A DNA stretch of 64,000 nt from Thiotrichales bacterium 19S9-11 (GTDB lineage Bacteria > Pseudomonadota > Gammaproteobacteria > Francisellales > Francisellaceae), in contig JAKJJT010000007.1 in assembly GCA_021713395.1 (NCBI GenBank), forward strand, positions 1 through 64,000. Reading direction: 5' to 3'. Both the position numbers and the translations under genes were made by a program. The notes under the pieces were generated by a model. The model searched no databases. It saw only the letters and a program-made list of their open reading frames with translations, and was not told the origin of the DNA. Position 1 is the stretch's first letter, and the number at the start of each line of letters is the position of its first letter. Below, piece after piece: positions 19,681-29,208 of the stretch.

Positions 19681-20440
19681 AGACTTTAGGAGCATTATTG
19701 GATTCAGATGTTTTAAAAAAACTGCAAAATTCACGATAGAAATAATTTGTATTTTCTATTTTCTGTGTTTGAGTTTTTTCTATGCTTGTGGACAAGCTTT
19801 TCTCAAATAAAGCCATTTTATTTTCTGCTTTCTTAAAAGTTTCAATACCTAACTTTTTCATATCATCAGAAAATCCATATATAACACTTTTCCAGTCTTG
19901 TTCTTTTATCTTTAATGTATTTTTTGCTAGGTTTAAATTATCTTTTGCAGCCTTATAGGACTTAGTGTTTTTCCCAAACCCCAGAAATCGAGGTGCTAGG
20001 TCAGTATGAGTTGTAATGCGCAATGTTTGTTTAAATATTAATTTAAGTGAACTTTGAAATTGCTGTCTTGTTCTTTCAGTTTCATTATTATATTGTGTAT
20101 TTCTTGAATTGATAATTTGGTTTTGTACCGAGGGATTATTAACTAACTTTATTTTCTCTTCCTCTTTAGATTCTTCAACTATGGAATAAATAATACTACT
20201 CATCATAATACTTTGACTCTTTTCATTCTTTAAATTTGCTATATCATTCATTCGCGTTATATTTTTAGGTTCAGTCTGAAAGTAGTAGCCGTCTAGTAAG
20301 CCCTTTAGTGCAACCTGTAATTTACGGAGCTGTTCCTTCTTTTCTTTGCTTTCACTAGACTTGATTGCTGCTTCAATTGCATTAAGAATATGATCATATG
20401 CCTTCACTAGTTCTGATTCACTAAGAACTTGATCACTCAT
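19679..20440 (-). CDS. Protein of unknown function (orphan)
   Basis: A 253-residue hydrophilic, lysine- and glutamate-rich, mainly helical protein. I recognise no domain. There is no signal peptide or membrane segment. It lies alone between the higA-like gene and bioA, with 206 bp of AT-rich DNA in front. Its stop codon abuts the second copy of the short repeat. Soluble, helical, lineage-specific proteins in genomes with a Dot/Icm system are sometimes effectors, but nothing here proves that. Confidence 0.7.
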   Translation of the reverse strand: MSDQVLSESELVKAYDHILNAIEAAIKSSESKEKKEQLRKLQVALKGLLDGYYFQTEPKNITRMNDIANLKNEKSQSIMMSSIIYSIVEESKEEEKIKLVNNPSVQNQIINSRNTQYNNETERTRQQFQSSLKLIFKQTLRITTHTDLAPRFLGFGKNTKSYKAAKDNLNLAKNTLKIKEQDWKSVIYGFSDDMKKLGIETFKKAENKMALFEKSLSTSIEKTQTQKIENTNYFYREFCSFFKTSESNNAPKV

Positions 20441-20646
20441 TTTATTTCACCTTATTTAATTTTTATGATCCTGTCAAAATATGAGTGAGATTATAAATTG
20501 ATTGCTGCTAAAACATAAAGTTTAAAATATTACAAAAAAATAATATTTATTATCATAGGATATAAAAGATTAAAATCGCTTATATTATATAAAGTTAGAG
20601 TGAAAATTAAATTAGAAAAGTATCTCAAAAATGCTGTAATATCACA

Positions 20647-21969
20647 TTATAATATTTCATTTTTAAGGCGAAATAATGCTTTTTTTGTGCGTATTTTTAG
20701 TTCATTTAATACATTTTTATCTGCAATTAAGGGTGGTAGCCAGTAAATTGTGTTGCCTAGTGGACGTAAGAGAATGCCTTCTTCAACAGCAATTTGATAA
20801 AGTTTGAAGCCTAATCTTTCAGGTAAGTTGGCAGCAGTTAAATCACAAGCAATAACACTACCAACTTGGCGTACATTATGCAGAATTTGTGTTTGATTAA
20901 CAAGCTCATGAAGGTGGTTTTTTAAGTTATCTTCTATTAGCTCTACATTGCTTAAGATATTGTCTTCTCTAATAACTTTTAATGTTTCTAAAGCAATGGC
21001 TGCACCCAGTGCATTGCCAGAGTATGTATGTGAATGTAGAAATGATTTACCTGTTTGATAGTCATCATAGAATAAATCATAAATGGCATCTGTTGTTAAA
21101 ATGGCACTAAATGAAACCCAACCAGAGGTTAAGCCTTTTGATAAGCAAAGAAAGTCAGGCTCTATATTAGCGTGTTCACAAGCAAGCATTGTACCTGTCC
21201 TACCAATACCAGTCATTATTTCATCAGCAATTAGATGTATATCATTTGCTTTTGCCCACTGTGCCAGTCGATTTAAAAAATCAGGGCTGTAGACTAGCAT
21301 GCCACCAGCTCCTTGTAAGATAGGCTCAAAAATAATCGCAGTTGTTTCTTCTTTATGTTTTTCAAGCTTTGGTAAAAGACGATTAAAATAATCTTGGGTA
21401 TTATGCCAGAGTGGATCATCTTTACCTGTCACATAAGGAATGCCATCAATAATGATAGGGCTAAATAACATAGACTGATAAGCATCTTTATAGATGCCTA
21501 AGTCACTAACACTTAAAGCAGCGGTTGTTTCACCATGGTAGCCATTTTCAAGGGCCATAAATCGTGTTTTTTTCTGTTTGCCTTCGATTATTCGAGCATG
21601 AATGCTCATTTTCATGGCAACTTCAACAGCACAAGAACCATCACCTGCGTAAAATACTTTATTTAAGTTCTTTGATAATTTGGTTAGCTCTTCAGATAAA
21701 TTGATGATTGTGTCATATGTTGTATTTGCAAAAATAACATGCTCAAAACGTTCAGCTTGCTGCAATAGCGCTTCTTTTAGGCGAGGATGATTATGCCCAA
21801 GAGACTTGCACCACCAGCTTGAGATAGCATCAAGTATTTGTTTGCCATTTTTAAGTTTGATATAACAGCCTTTTGCCTTGTTAATCAATAATGGTTTAAA
21901 TGATTCATAGTCTTTCATTTGAGAGCAAGGATGCCAAATTAGTTCATGAGATTTGGTCGCGATAGACAT
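20647..21969 (-). CDS. bioA: Adenosylmethionine-8-amino-7-oxononanoate aminotransferase
   Basis: PLP enzyme of biotin synthesis that transaminates KAPA to DAPA using S-adenosylmethionine as amino donor. It is 440 residues; N-terminal 'LIWHPCSQMKDYES', 'ISSWWCKSLGHNHP', the PLP-binding aspartate in 'HLIADEIMTGIGRTG' and the PLP lysine in 'CLSKGLTSGW' all identify BioA. It is divergent from bioB with a 92-bp shared control region holding a BirA-type operator; its ribosome-binding AAGG overlaps one operator arm. Confidence 0.96.
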   Translation of the reverse strand: MSIATKSHELIWHPCSQMKDYESFKPLLINKAKGCYIKLKNGKQILDAISSWWCKSLGHNHPRLKEALLQQAERFEHVIFANTTYDTIINLSEELTKLSKNLNKVFYAGDGSCAVEVAMKMSIHARIIEGKQKKTRFMALENGYHGETTAALSVSDLGIYKDAYQSMLFSPIIIDGIPYVTGKDDPLWHNTQDYFNRLLPKLEKHKEETTAIIFEPILQGAGGMLVYSPDFLNRLAQWAKANDIHLIADEIMTGIGRTGTMLACEHANIEPDFLCLSKGLTSGWVSFSAILTTDAIYDLFYDDYQTGKSFLHSHTYSGNALGAAIALETLKVIREDNILSNVELIEDNLKNHLHELVNQTQILHNVRQVGSVIACDLTAANLPERLGFKLYQIAVEEGILLRPLGNTIYWLPPLIADKNVLNELKIRTKKALFRLKNEIL

Positions 21970-21970
21970 T

Positions 21971-22000
21971 AGTTAACCTTTTTTAAAATACTGGTTGACG
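21971..22000. promoter_or_regulatory. BirA-type biotin operator
   Basis: AGTTAACC (21971-21978), a 14-bp spacer, then GGTTGACG (21993-22000): an interrupted inverted repeat of the biotin-operator form (GTTAACC-N14-GGTTAAC) with one mismatch. It lies between the divergent bioA and bioB starts, immediately next to the bioA ATG. The birA gene at 26353-27342 has the DNA-binding domain needed to use it. Confidence 0.8.
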
Positions 22001-22024
22001 ATTGGCAAAAATTTACCATAGAAT
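21995..22024 (+). promoter_or_regulatory. Promoter of bioBFHCD
   Basis: TTGACG (21995-22000), 18-bp spacer, TAGAAT (22019-22024). The -35 hexamer overlaps the right arm of the biotin operator, so repressor binding would block polymerase. Confidence 0.65.
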
Positions 22025-22038
22025 ATCTCGATTAACAA
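22010..22038 (-). promoter_or_regulatory. Promoter of bioA
   Basis: On the minus strand TTGTTA (22038-22033), 17-bp spacer, TAAATT (22015-22010). It interleaves with the bioB promoter on the other strand, a face-to-face arrangement like that of the E. coli bio control region; the operator lies in its early transcribed region. Confidence 0.5.
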
Positions 22039-22061
22039 GATGAAGATTCAAGGAATTTGTA

Positions 22062-23066
22062 ATGGATACAGTAGGTTATCAGTCTGAAAAAATTAAAAAC
22101 AATGAAACGAAATCAGTTAATACTGATAAAATTAGATCATTATTTGAACGTCCATTTTTAGAGTTAGTTTATCAAGCAGCCAGTGTTCATAGACAACATT
22201 TTGATCCTCAAGAGATGGAAAGAGCAACGTTACTAAGTATTAAAACGGGTGCCTGTCCAGAAGATTGTGCTTATTGTCCTCAAAGTGGTCATTATAATAC
22301 TAAGGTCCAAAAAGAGAAATTAATGGATGTAGAAGCCATTATTAACAAAGCAAAACTTGCTAAAGCAAATGGATCAACGCGTTTTTGTATGGGGGCTGCT
22401 TGGCGTAACCCGCCAAAAAAAGAAATTCCTAAAATCGTTAATATTATTAGAGAAGTTAAAGCACTTGGTTTAGAGACTTGTATGACACTAGGTACATTAA
22501 GTAAAGAATTAGCAGAAGAGTTAAAAGTAGCAGGGCTTGATTTTTATAATCACAACCTTGATTCATCACCAGAATTTTATAAAAAAATCATTACCACAAG
22601 AACGTATGAAGAGCGTCTAGATACGTTACAACACGTCCATGATGCAGGTATTAATATTTGTTGTGGTGGCATTATGGGCATGGGCGAAACAGTTGAAGAT
22701 CGTATATCCTTTTTAGAAGAGTTATTAAAACTGCCACAACCGCCAAGCTCTTTACCGATTAATCGTTTGATTGCAACTAAAGGAACGCCATTAGAAAATG
22801 TTGAAATGATGGATAATTTTGATTTTATTAAAACAATTGCCGTTGCACGTATTTTATTTCCAACTTCAGTCATCCGTTTATCAGCAGGAAGAGATCAAAT
22901 GTCTGATGAGATGCAGGCATTTTGTTTTTTAGCTGGGGCTAATTCAATCTTTATAGGTGACGTATTATTAACACAAGATAATCCAAAAGCAAATAGTGAT
23001 GAAGCTTTACTGAAAAAATTAGGATTTAATATGACTGAACAGCCTTTAAGTCAATGTCAACACTAA
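22062..23066 (+). CDS. bioB: Biotin synthase
   Basis: Radical-SAM enzyme that inserts sulphur into dethiobiotin. It is 334 residues. The CxxxCxxC motif for the 4Fe-4S cluster is at Cys65, Cys69 and Cys72 ([12 protein letters not shown]), and 'LDSSPEFY', 'GGIMGMGE' and the C-terminal '[24 protein letters not shown]' are typical. The N-terminal extension is a little longer than in E. coli. First gene of the bioB-F-H-C-D operon; bioF starts inside its last codons (13-bp overlap). Confidence 0.97.
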   Translation: MDTVGYQSEKIKNNETKSVNTDKIRSLFERPFLELVYQAASVHRQHFDPQEMERATLLSIKTGACPEDCAYCPQSGHYNTKVQKEKLMDVEAIINKAKLAKANGSTRFCMGAAWRNPPKKEIPKIVNIIREVKALGLETCMTLGTLSKELAEELKVAGLDFYNHNLDSSPEFYKKIITTRTYEERLDTLQHVHDAGINICCGGIMGMGETVEDRISFLEELLKLPQPPSSLPINRLIATKGTPLENVEMMDNFDFIKTIAVARILFPTSVIRLSAGRDQMSDEMQAFCFLAGANSIFIGDVLLTQDNPKANSDEALLKKLGFNMTEQPLSQCQH

Positions 23067-24208
23067 TTGATCAGTATGCTAAGCGCCTTGAGTGCTATCA
23101 AAATAAGGGTTTATTGCGTGAGCCTATTGAATTTGAAGCTCGAAAAGATAACCTGTTTAAGGTTAATCAAAGTGATGTAATTAATTTTTCATCAAATGAC
23201 TACTTAGGCTTAACAACAGATAAACGTATTAAAGAAGCATTAAAAGAGTCTATTGATATTTATGGCTTTGGTAGTGGTTCGTCTGTTGTCGTCAGTGGTT
23301 ATTCAGGCCAACAGAAAAAACTTGAGGTTGAATTTGCTCAATTTGTAAATCGCGAAAGGGCTATTTTTTTAAATAATGGTTATATGGCAAATTTGGCTGT
23401 AATTAGCACACTATTTAATCGCCATCATACAATAGCATCTGATAAACTAATTCACGCATCAATCTTAGATGGTATCCAACTATCAAGAGCAAAACATAAG
23501 CGATATCGTCATTTAGATATAAGTCACTTATCTAACATATTAGATAAAGAAACAATAGAAGCAGTGATTACAGAAAGTATCTTTAGTATGGAAGGTGATT
23601 TAGCACCATTAGGTCAAATTTCAATACTAACAAAAAAACAAAACAGTTTATTAATAGTTGATGATGCACATGGTGCAGGCATATTAGGCAATAGTAGTCT
23701 TGAGTATTTTAATTTAAATCAACAAGAGGTTGATATTTTAGTGACACCTTTGGGTAAGGCATTTGCAGGAACTGGTGCTTTTGTCTCGGGGAGTGCAGCA
23801 CTGATAGATACAATTAGGCAGTTTGCACGAAGTTATCACTATACAACAGCGTTACCTCCATTTATTGCTCAAGGTTTATTAAAAGTTTTAGAGATTATAA
23901 AAAGTGAGACTTGGAGAAGGGTTAAGCTACAAGAGCTAATTGGGCATTTTATTGAAAAATCAAATCAGCTTGGATTAAGCTTGGTCTCAAATGAGTTAAC
24001 ACCGATTAAATCGATTGTTATTGGAAGCAATCATAAGGTAACTGAAATCAAACAGAAACTACTTGATCAAGGATATTTAGTTTCAGCTATCAGACCGCCA
24101 ACAGTACCTGAAAACACGGCAAGAATTCGTATATCAATTAATTCAATACATACAAGAAATGAGATTGACTCATTGTTAAGTTTGTTAGCTAACTTGGTGG
24201 CAAGATGA
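23054..24208 (+). CDS. bioF: 8-amino-7-oxononanoate synthase
   Basis: PLP-dependent condensation of pimeloyl thioester with alanine to KAPA. It is 384 residues; 'SSNDYLGLT', '[19 protein letters not shown]', 'IVDDAHGAG' and the PLP lysine in '[13 protein letters not shown]' (about Lys235) are present. It overlaps bioB by 13 bp and bioH by 4 bp, indicating translational coupling. Confidence 0.96.
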   Translation: MSTLIDQYAKRLECYQNKGLLREPIEFEARKDNLFKVNQSDVINFSSNDYLGLTTDKRIKEALKESIDIYGFGSGSSVVVSGYSGQQKKLEVEFAQFVNRERAIFLNNGYMANLAVISTLFNRHHTIASDKLIHASILDGIQLSRAKHKRYRHLDISHLSNILDKETIEAVITESIFSMEGDLAPLGQISILTKKQNSLLIVDDAHGAGILGNSSLEYFNLNQQEVDILVTPLGKAFAGTGAFVSGSAALIDTIRQFARSYHYTTALPPFIAQGLLKVLEIIKSETWRRVKLQELIGHFIEKSNQLGLSLVSNELTPIKSIVIGSNHKVTEIKQKLLDQGYLVSAIRPPTVPENTARIRISINSIHTRNEIDSLLSLLANLVAR

Positions 24209-24945
24209 AAGATCAGATAAATAAAATTAATTGCCATGCTGTTTTTTTGCCAGGTTGGCACTTTAAATCAAGTATATTTTCAAATATAGCAAAACACTTT
24301 AGCAGTTATCAGTTAATTGATTATCCAATTGGTATTGATCAATCCATCTCTTTTGAATCAATGACACAATTAATCGATAACCAGATAGAATTTAAAAATA
24401 CGGATCAGCAAAAAGTATTAATTGCTTGGTCATTAGGTGGACTGTTTTCTATTGCATTAGGAAATAATGATATAAATCAGTTTGATGAAATGGTTTTACT
24501 GGGTGCATCTCCCTATTTTTCAGAAAATAAGAGTGACAATTGGCAAGGCATTAATCAAATACAGCAAAATAAGTTTTATTATTTATTAAAAAATAGACCA
24601 AATGATTTATTGAAGCGTTTTATTAAATTAATTGCTTATCCATTTGAAAATGAAAGCCCGTCAGATTTTTTATACGCGCATATAGATCAAAGAGAGCGTA
24701 TTAATTGGGAGCGATTGTTAGACTTTTTATTTCAAGTAGATTTGCGAGATCAACTACAAAAAATTAAGATGCCAACTTTATTTGTTTCCGGTAATAAAGA
24801 TGCAATTACAACAAGTAATGATAAAAATTTTGAACGAATAAATAAATACATTAAATCTATTGTTATAGAGGATGAAGGGCATATTCCATTTATTACTAAT
24901 GAGTCTTATGTAATGCAGGAAATTAAAGAGTTCTTAAATGTATAG
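24205..24945 (+). CDS. bioH: Pimeloyl-ACP methyl ester esterase, BioH type
   Basis: Alpha/beta hydrolase of 246 residues placed between bioF and bioC. It would release pimeloyl-ACP from its methyl ester after BioC-initiated chain synthesis. The nucleophile elbow is AWSLGG with Ser76, the acid is in 'SGNKDAI' and the histidine in 'EDEGHIPFI'. The opening 'AVFLPGWHFKSSIF' matches BioH oxyanion-hole regions. The first glycine of the GxSxG elbow is alanine. Sequence is diverged; location in the operon makes the assignment firm. Confidence 0.85.
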   Translation: MKDQINKINCHAVFLPGWHFKSSIFSNIAKHFSSYQLIDYPIGIDQSISFESMTQLIDNQIEFKNTDQQKVLIAWSLGGLFSIALGNNDINQFDEMVLLGASPYFSENKSDNWQGINQIQQNKFYYLLKNRPNDLLKRFIKLIAYPFENESPSDFLYAHIDQRERINWERLLDFLFQVDLRDQLQKIKMPTLFVSGNKDAITTSNDKNFERINKYIKSIVIEDEGHIPFITNESYVMQEIKEFLNV

Positions 24946-25687
24946 TGCTTGTGATTTAAATCGAGTTAAACAATCATTTAATCGTGCAGCAAAGTCTTAT
25001 CATACAGCTAATTGGATACAAAAAAATACACTAGATGTATTAATTAAGAATTTATTAAAATTAAATATAAAGCCTGACTATGCAGCGGATTTTGCCTGTG
25101 GCTGTGGTATTAGTACAAGTGTACTATTAAAAAACCTATTTCCTAAAAAGCTTTATGCCATTGATATTGCTGATCAATCACTAGCAATTGCGCAATCAAA
25201 ATTAGATGCTCCTTTAATTCATTGGATTGAAAGAAGTTATAATGACTGTATTTTTCCGAAATGCTTTTTGGATTTGGCATTTTCTAATATGGGCTTTCAA
25301 TGGAGCCAAGACTTAAATCAGACTTTTCATATGATGTATCAACAATTGAACTATCAGGGAATTTTAGCATTTTCTATTCCATTAGTTGGGACATTAGAGC
25401 AGTTAAAAAGTTCAGAGAATTACGGCTTTCAATCAAAAGAAACAGTTATTAGCTTATTATTATCGAATCATTTTGAAATGCTATCATATGATGAGTTAAA
25501 TCAGTCTAAAACATATGATAATGCGCTATCTGCATTAAAGAGTATTAAGTCAGTTGGTGCAAACATCACCAAAGAAAATAAAAATAACGGACTTAATACA
25601 ATCAATCACATTAAAAATTTTTTTAAGCAGTCTGGGGATTATACATTGAACTATCGGATTGGTTTATTTATTGCAAAAAAATATTAA
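24938..25687 (+). CDS. bioC: Malonyl-ACP O-methyltransferase
   Basis: SAM-dependent methyltransferase (249 residues) that methylates malonyl-ACP to start pimelate synthesis on the fatty-acid machinery. The N-terminal 'VKQSFNRAAKSYHTANWIQ' and the SAM-binding 'ADFACGCGIS' are characteristic, as is 'LAFSNMGFQW'. It overlaps bioH by 8 bp. Confidence 0.92.
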   Translation: MYSACDLNRVKQSFNRAAKSYHTANWIQKNTLDVLIKNLLKLNIKPDYAADFACGCGISTSVLLKNLFPKKLYAIDIADQSLAIAQSKLDAPLIHWIERSYNDCIFPKCFLDLAFSNMGFQWSQDLNQTFHMMYQQLNYQGILAFSIPLVGTLEQLKSSENYGFQSKETVISLLLSNHFEMLSYDELNQSKTYDNALSALKSIKSVGANITKENKNNGLNTINHIKNFFKQSGDYTLNYRIGLFIAKKY

Positions 25688-25698
25688 GGATATGACAT

Positions 25699-26379
25699 AT
25701 GAAAACATTCTTTATTACAGGTACAGATACAGAAGTTGGTAAAACATATGTGACATGTAACTTGATTAAATATTTTAATCAACTAGGTTATCGAACAGCG
25801 GCTATGAAGCCAATTGCTTCTGGTTGCAAGTATGATGCTGGGAAATTAGTTAACGATGATGCATTTCAATTACAGAATATAGCATCTGAGTATGTTGATT
25901 ATGCTATTGTTAACCCCTTTGTATTTGAGCCAGCAATCGCACCACATATTGCAGCAAATATGGTGAATCATTCGTTATGCTCTGAGAGAGTATTTGAAAA
26001 AATACAGCAGTTTTTATCTTATGAGTCTGACTTTTCACTCATTGAAGGGGCAGGGGGGTGGCAATTGCCATTAAACCATAAGGAAGTATTAGCCGATGTG
26101 GTTGCAAGACTTAAGTTGCCAGTTATCTTAGTGGTTGGATTAAAACTAGGTTGTCTTAATCATGCAATATTAACAGCACAGTCAATTAGACAATCAGGTT
26201 GTCAGCTAGTAGGTTTTATTACCAATGAAGTAAATAAACCAATGCCATATCAAAGTGAAAATATTCAAACATTAGTAGAAATGATTGATGCACCTTATTT
26301 AGCGCACCTTGCTTATCAAAAAGATAAGTTTCAATTAAATTTGTTAGATGAGTTACTTTTTGATCGAAGCTTCGCCTGA
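25699..26379 (+). CDS. bioD: Dethiobiotin synthetase
   Basis: ATP-dependent closure of the ureido ring of dethiobiotin from DAPA and CO2. It is 226 residues; the P-loop is GTDTEVGKT (residues 8-16), then 'MKPIASGC' and 'EGAGGWQLPL'. It starts 11 bp after bioC. Its 3' end overlaps the 3' end of birA on the other strand by 27 bp. Confidence 0.95.
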   Translation: MKTFFITGTDTEVGKTYVTCNLIKYFNQLGYRTAAMKPIASGCKYDAGKLVNDDAFQLQNIASEYVDYAIVNPFVFEPAIAPHIAANMVNHSLCSERVFEKIQQFLSYESDFSLIEGAGGWQLPLNHKEVLADVVARLKLPVILVVGLKLGCLNHAILTAQSIRQSGCQLVGFITNEVNKPMPYQSENIQTLVEMIDAPYLAHLAYQKDKFQLNLLDELLFDRSFA

Positions 26380-27342
26380 AGCAAACACTCTAGTGGATTG
26401 ATCATCTAATTTTAAAATAAGATGGCCTTGCGCGTTTATACCTTGAGCAGTGCCTTGGTAGTTTTGTTTCCCACTTATGATTTCTATTTTATTTTCATAA
26501 AGCATATCACGTTGTCTCCATTGATCTAGCAAGGGGAAAAGCCCACTTGTTTCATACTGTGTAATAAGACTTAAAGTATGATTAATGATATTAGCAATTA
26601 GTGGGTTTCTATCTTGATAGGTTGAAGTTATTTCTCTAATGGATGTCCATGCTTGATTGATATGATGGTCTGTTTTTTTTGTGTTGAGCATGTTGATATT
26701 TATACCAATGCCAATAACAAGATATAGGTTACCATTAGCTTCAGCTTGTGTTTCAATTAAAATTCCACCCAACTTTTTACCATTATAGAAAATATCATTT
26801 GGCCATTTTAATGAAAGTTTTTTTGGTAAATTAATGATTGATTCAATTGCCTCGCAAGCGCCAATGCCAACAGCTAAAGCAAAACCACCAATATCACTTA
26901 AGTCGATGTTCGGTTTGGTAGCAATAGATAGGTAAATATTTTCTCCAAAAGGTGCAAACCAAGGCTTATTAAATCGTCCTTTACCTTTAGTTTGTGTCTC
27001 AGCAAGGCAAATATGTGGAAGATTATCTTTTTTATTATAAAGAAGATAATCATTTGTAGAGTCTAGGCTCTCAAATAGTTCAATGAAAATATCTTTAGAT
27101 AGATTGGTTTTAATTTGATCAGGATCAATTAGTAATAGTGGTGATTGTAGTTGATAGCCTTTTGATTGAATGGAGTTGATATCAACATGATAGCTTTTTA
27201 ATTTCTTAATGTGCTTCCAAATAGCGGTTCTTGAAACGTGTAATCTTTCACCTATTTGATTGCCATCATGTACTTTCAAGTCACTAAGTAGCTTACAAAG
27301 TTGGATCAGTGTTTTTGGTGTTTGTTTCATTTTTTGAGTCAC
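26353..27342 (-). CDS. birA: Bifunctional biotin ligase / biotin operon repressor
   Basis: A 329-residue protein with an N-terminal winged helix-turn-helix (IGERLHVSRTAIWKHIKKL, about residues 30-50) followed by the biotin-protein ligase domain: 'TQTKGKGRFNKPWFAP' (equivalent of GRGRxG) and 'LKWPNDIFYNGKKLGGILIE'. It attaches biotin to acyl carrier domains and, as biotinyl-AMP complex, represses bio genes. The DNA-binding domain together with the operator at 21971-22000 supports the repressor role. It converges on bioD. Confidence 0.95.
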   Translation of the reverse strand: MTQKMKQTPKTLIQLCKLLSDLKVHDGNQIGERLHVSRTAIWKHIKKLKSYHVDINSIQSKGYQLQSPLLLIDPDQIKTNLSKDIFIELFESLDSTNDYLLYNKKDNLPHICLAETQTKGKGRFNKPWFAPFGENIYLSIATKPNIDLSDIGGFALAVGIGACEAIESIINLPKKLSLKWPNDIFYNGKKLGGILIETQAEANGNLYLVIGIGININMLNTKKTDHHINQAWTSIREITSTYQDRNPLIANIINHTLSLITQYETSGLFPLLDQWRQRDMLYENKIEIISGKQNYQGTAQGINAQGHLILKLDDQSTRVFASGEASIKK

Positions 27343-27388
27343 TTAAGAGACACTTAAATAAAGGTATTAGTTTATCTTGATAATAGCG

Positions 27389-27418
27389 TTGACGTCAATT
27401 TTATATCCGAGTTAGTAT
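27389..27418 (+). promoter_or_regulatory. Promoter of the metalloprotease gene
   Basis: TTGACG (27389-27394), 18-bp spacer, TAGTAT (27413-27418), 45 bases before the GTG start. Confidence 0.55.
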
Positions 27419-27463
27419 GGAAGGTCGTTTACGGAAATATAAAGATAAAACAAGGAGTATTTA

Positions 27464-29200
27464 GTGAAATCCTATAAAAAAATAGTTATCCTTTCAATAG
27501 CAGCAATTACATCAAGTGTCTCTTTCGCCACCAATCAATTAATGTTGGATAACCAGCCGCTATCTAGGCTAGGTGAGTTTAGTTTTCAATCAAATCAGTT
27601 ATCATTAACAGGCACAAACAAAACAAAGAATGAGTTAAAATTAGTTAGAAGTAGCCAAGTTGAAGGAAAATTATATCAAAGGTTTCAACAAGTCTATCAA
27701 GGCATTGAAGTAATAGGGCAGTCTGTTGTTATCGAATCAGATCAAACTAACATGGGTATTTTATCGAGTAATGCAACGGCAACAGGCCAATTAATAGAAG
27801 ATTTAGAAATAAATATTAACCCTCAATTACAAGCAAACGCGGCGTTTGATATTGCAATGAATCTATTTAATAAAGCATATGCGGGTTATCAAGTAGACAA
27901 AGAAGGGCAGTTAGCTGTTTCTTTGAAAATTATGACTCAAAATAAAAAACCAAGATTGATTTACTTAGTTAAAATAAAAGGCAATAAATCATCTAATAAA
28001 CCAGTTGCAATGCATTATTATATTGATGCAAATACAGGCGTATTAGTTACGGCTTGGGATAATATTCAAACGTTTGGAGATAGCGGTCCAGGCGGTAATG
28101 AAAAAGTTGGTAAGTACTATTATGGTGAAAAAGGCATGCCAACACTAGATGTTGAAGCATATGGTACAACTTGTACGATGAATAATGAGCGTGTTAAAGC
28201 CATTAATTTAAACCAAACAACTAAAAATATTTCTGATGCTTTTTCTTATGCCTGTGGTTATGACCGAGGTGATGCAGTTAATGGTAGTTACTCGGCATTA
28301 GATGATGCGTTTTATTTTGGTGACGTTATTATTGATATGTATAGCGATTGGTATAAGACAACCGCGCTAAAAAATACAGATGGTTCACCAATGCAATTAG
28401 TGATGCGAGTACATTATGACTACAACTATGAAAATGCATTTTGGAATGGTGAAAATATGACATTTGGAGATGGCAATCCAAATGGTGATTTTTACCCACT
28501 AGTATCTTTAGATGTAGCAGCACATGAGGTCAGTCATGGCTTTACCGAGCAACATTCAGAATTAGTATATAGAGATGAATCTGGCTCATTAAATGAGGCA
28601 TATTCAGATATGGCAGGTCAGGCAACAAGAGCTTATTTGTTAAGTAAAGATGCAAGTAACTACCAAGTATTTTATCCAGAAGATCCAGCAAACCAGATTG
28701 GCTGGGGCTTAGGTGAAACAATTACGCGAGGTGAAGGTCAATCACTTCGTTATATGAATCAACCTTCTGATGATGGCGCTTCGGCTGATTGCTATGATTA
28801 TGATTTAGCGATGCAATCAGGTGGAATCTGTCGCATTACTTATAACGATGTTGTTGAAACAGCAGAAGATTATTATCCTTGGCCATGGCAAGCAGGTAAT
28901 CGACAAGGTTATATTGTTCATACTGGTAGTGGTGTATTCAATAAAGCATTTTATCTGATCACAACAAAATGGTATGAAGACAAAGCAGCAGCAGGTGATG
29001 CAAATGCTTATGTTAATGCAGTTGAAGAAGCATTTCGTGTGATGGTTGTTGCTAATGCAAAGTACTGGAATTCAAGTACAGGATTTACGGTTGCTGCATG
29101 TGGTGTGAAACGCTCTGCAAGAGACTTGGGTTACTCAGTAAGTGATATAATAGATGCATTTAATCAAGTTGGCGTTAACACTGACGGATGCAAGTTATAA
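27464..29200 (+). CDS. Secreted M4 (thermolysin-type) zinc metalloprotease
   Basis: A 578-residue preproenzyme. It has a signal peptide (cleavage near residue 22, SVSFA), an FTP/PepSY-type propeptide to about residue 205, then the mature protease. The zinc site is complete: HEVSH at residues 354-358 and the third ligand Glu378 in LNEAYSD, with exactly 19 residues between the second His and Glu as in M4. 'HTGSGVFNKAFYLI' near the C-terminus contains the family's downstream active-site region. This resembles Legionella ProA/Msp, Vibrio hemagglutinin/protease and Pseudomonas elastase, normally exported by a type II system. There is no PPC or other C-terminal domain. GTG start, AAGGAG seven bases before it. 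Confidence 0.93.
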   Translation: MKSYKKIVILSIAAITSSVSFATNQLMLDNQPLSRLGEFSFQSNQLSLTGTNKTKNELKLVRSSQVEGKLYQRFQQVYQGIEVIGQSVVIESDQTNMGILSSNATATGQLIEDLEININPQLQANAAFDIAMNLFNKAYAGYQVDKEGQLAVSLKIMTQNKKPRLIYLVKIKGNKSSNKPVAMHYYIDANTGVLVTAWDNIQTFGDSGPGGNEKVGKYYYGEKGMPTLDVEAYGTTCTMNNERVKAINLNQTTKNISDAFSYACGYDRGDAVNGSYSALDDAFYFGDVIIDMYSDWYKTTALKNTDGSPMQLVMRVHYDYNYENAFWNGENMTFGDGNPNGDFYPLVSLDVAAHEVSHGFTEQHSELVYRDESGSLNEAYSDMAGQATRAYLLSKDASNYQVFYPEDPANQIGWGLGETITRGEGQSLRYMNQPSDDGASADCYDYDLAMQSGGICRITYNDVVETAEDYYPWPWQAGNRQGYIVHTGSGVFNKAFYLITTKWYEDKAAAGDANAYVNAVEEAFRVMVVANAKYWNSSTGFTVAACGVKRSARDLGYSVSDIIDAFNQVGVNTDGCKL

Positions 29201-29208
29201 AGGCAATT

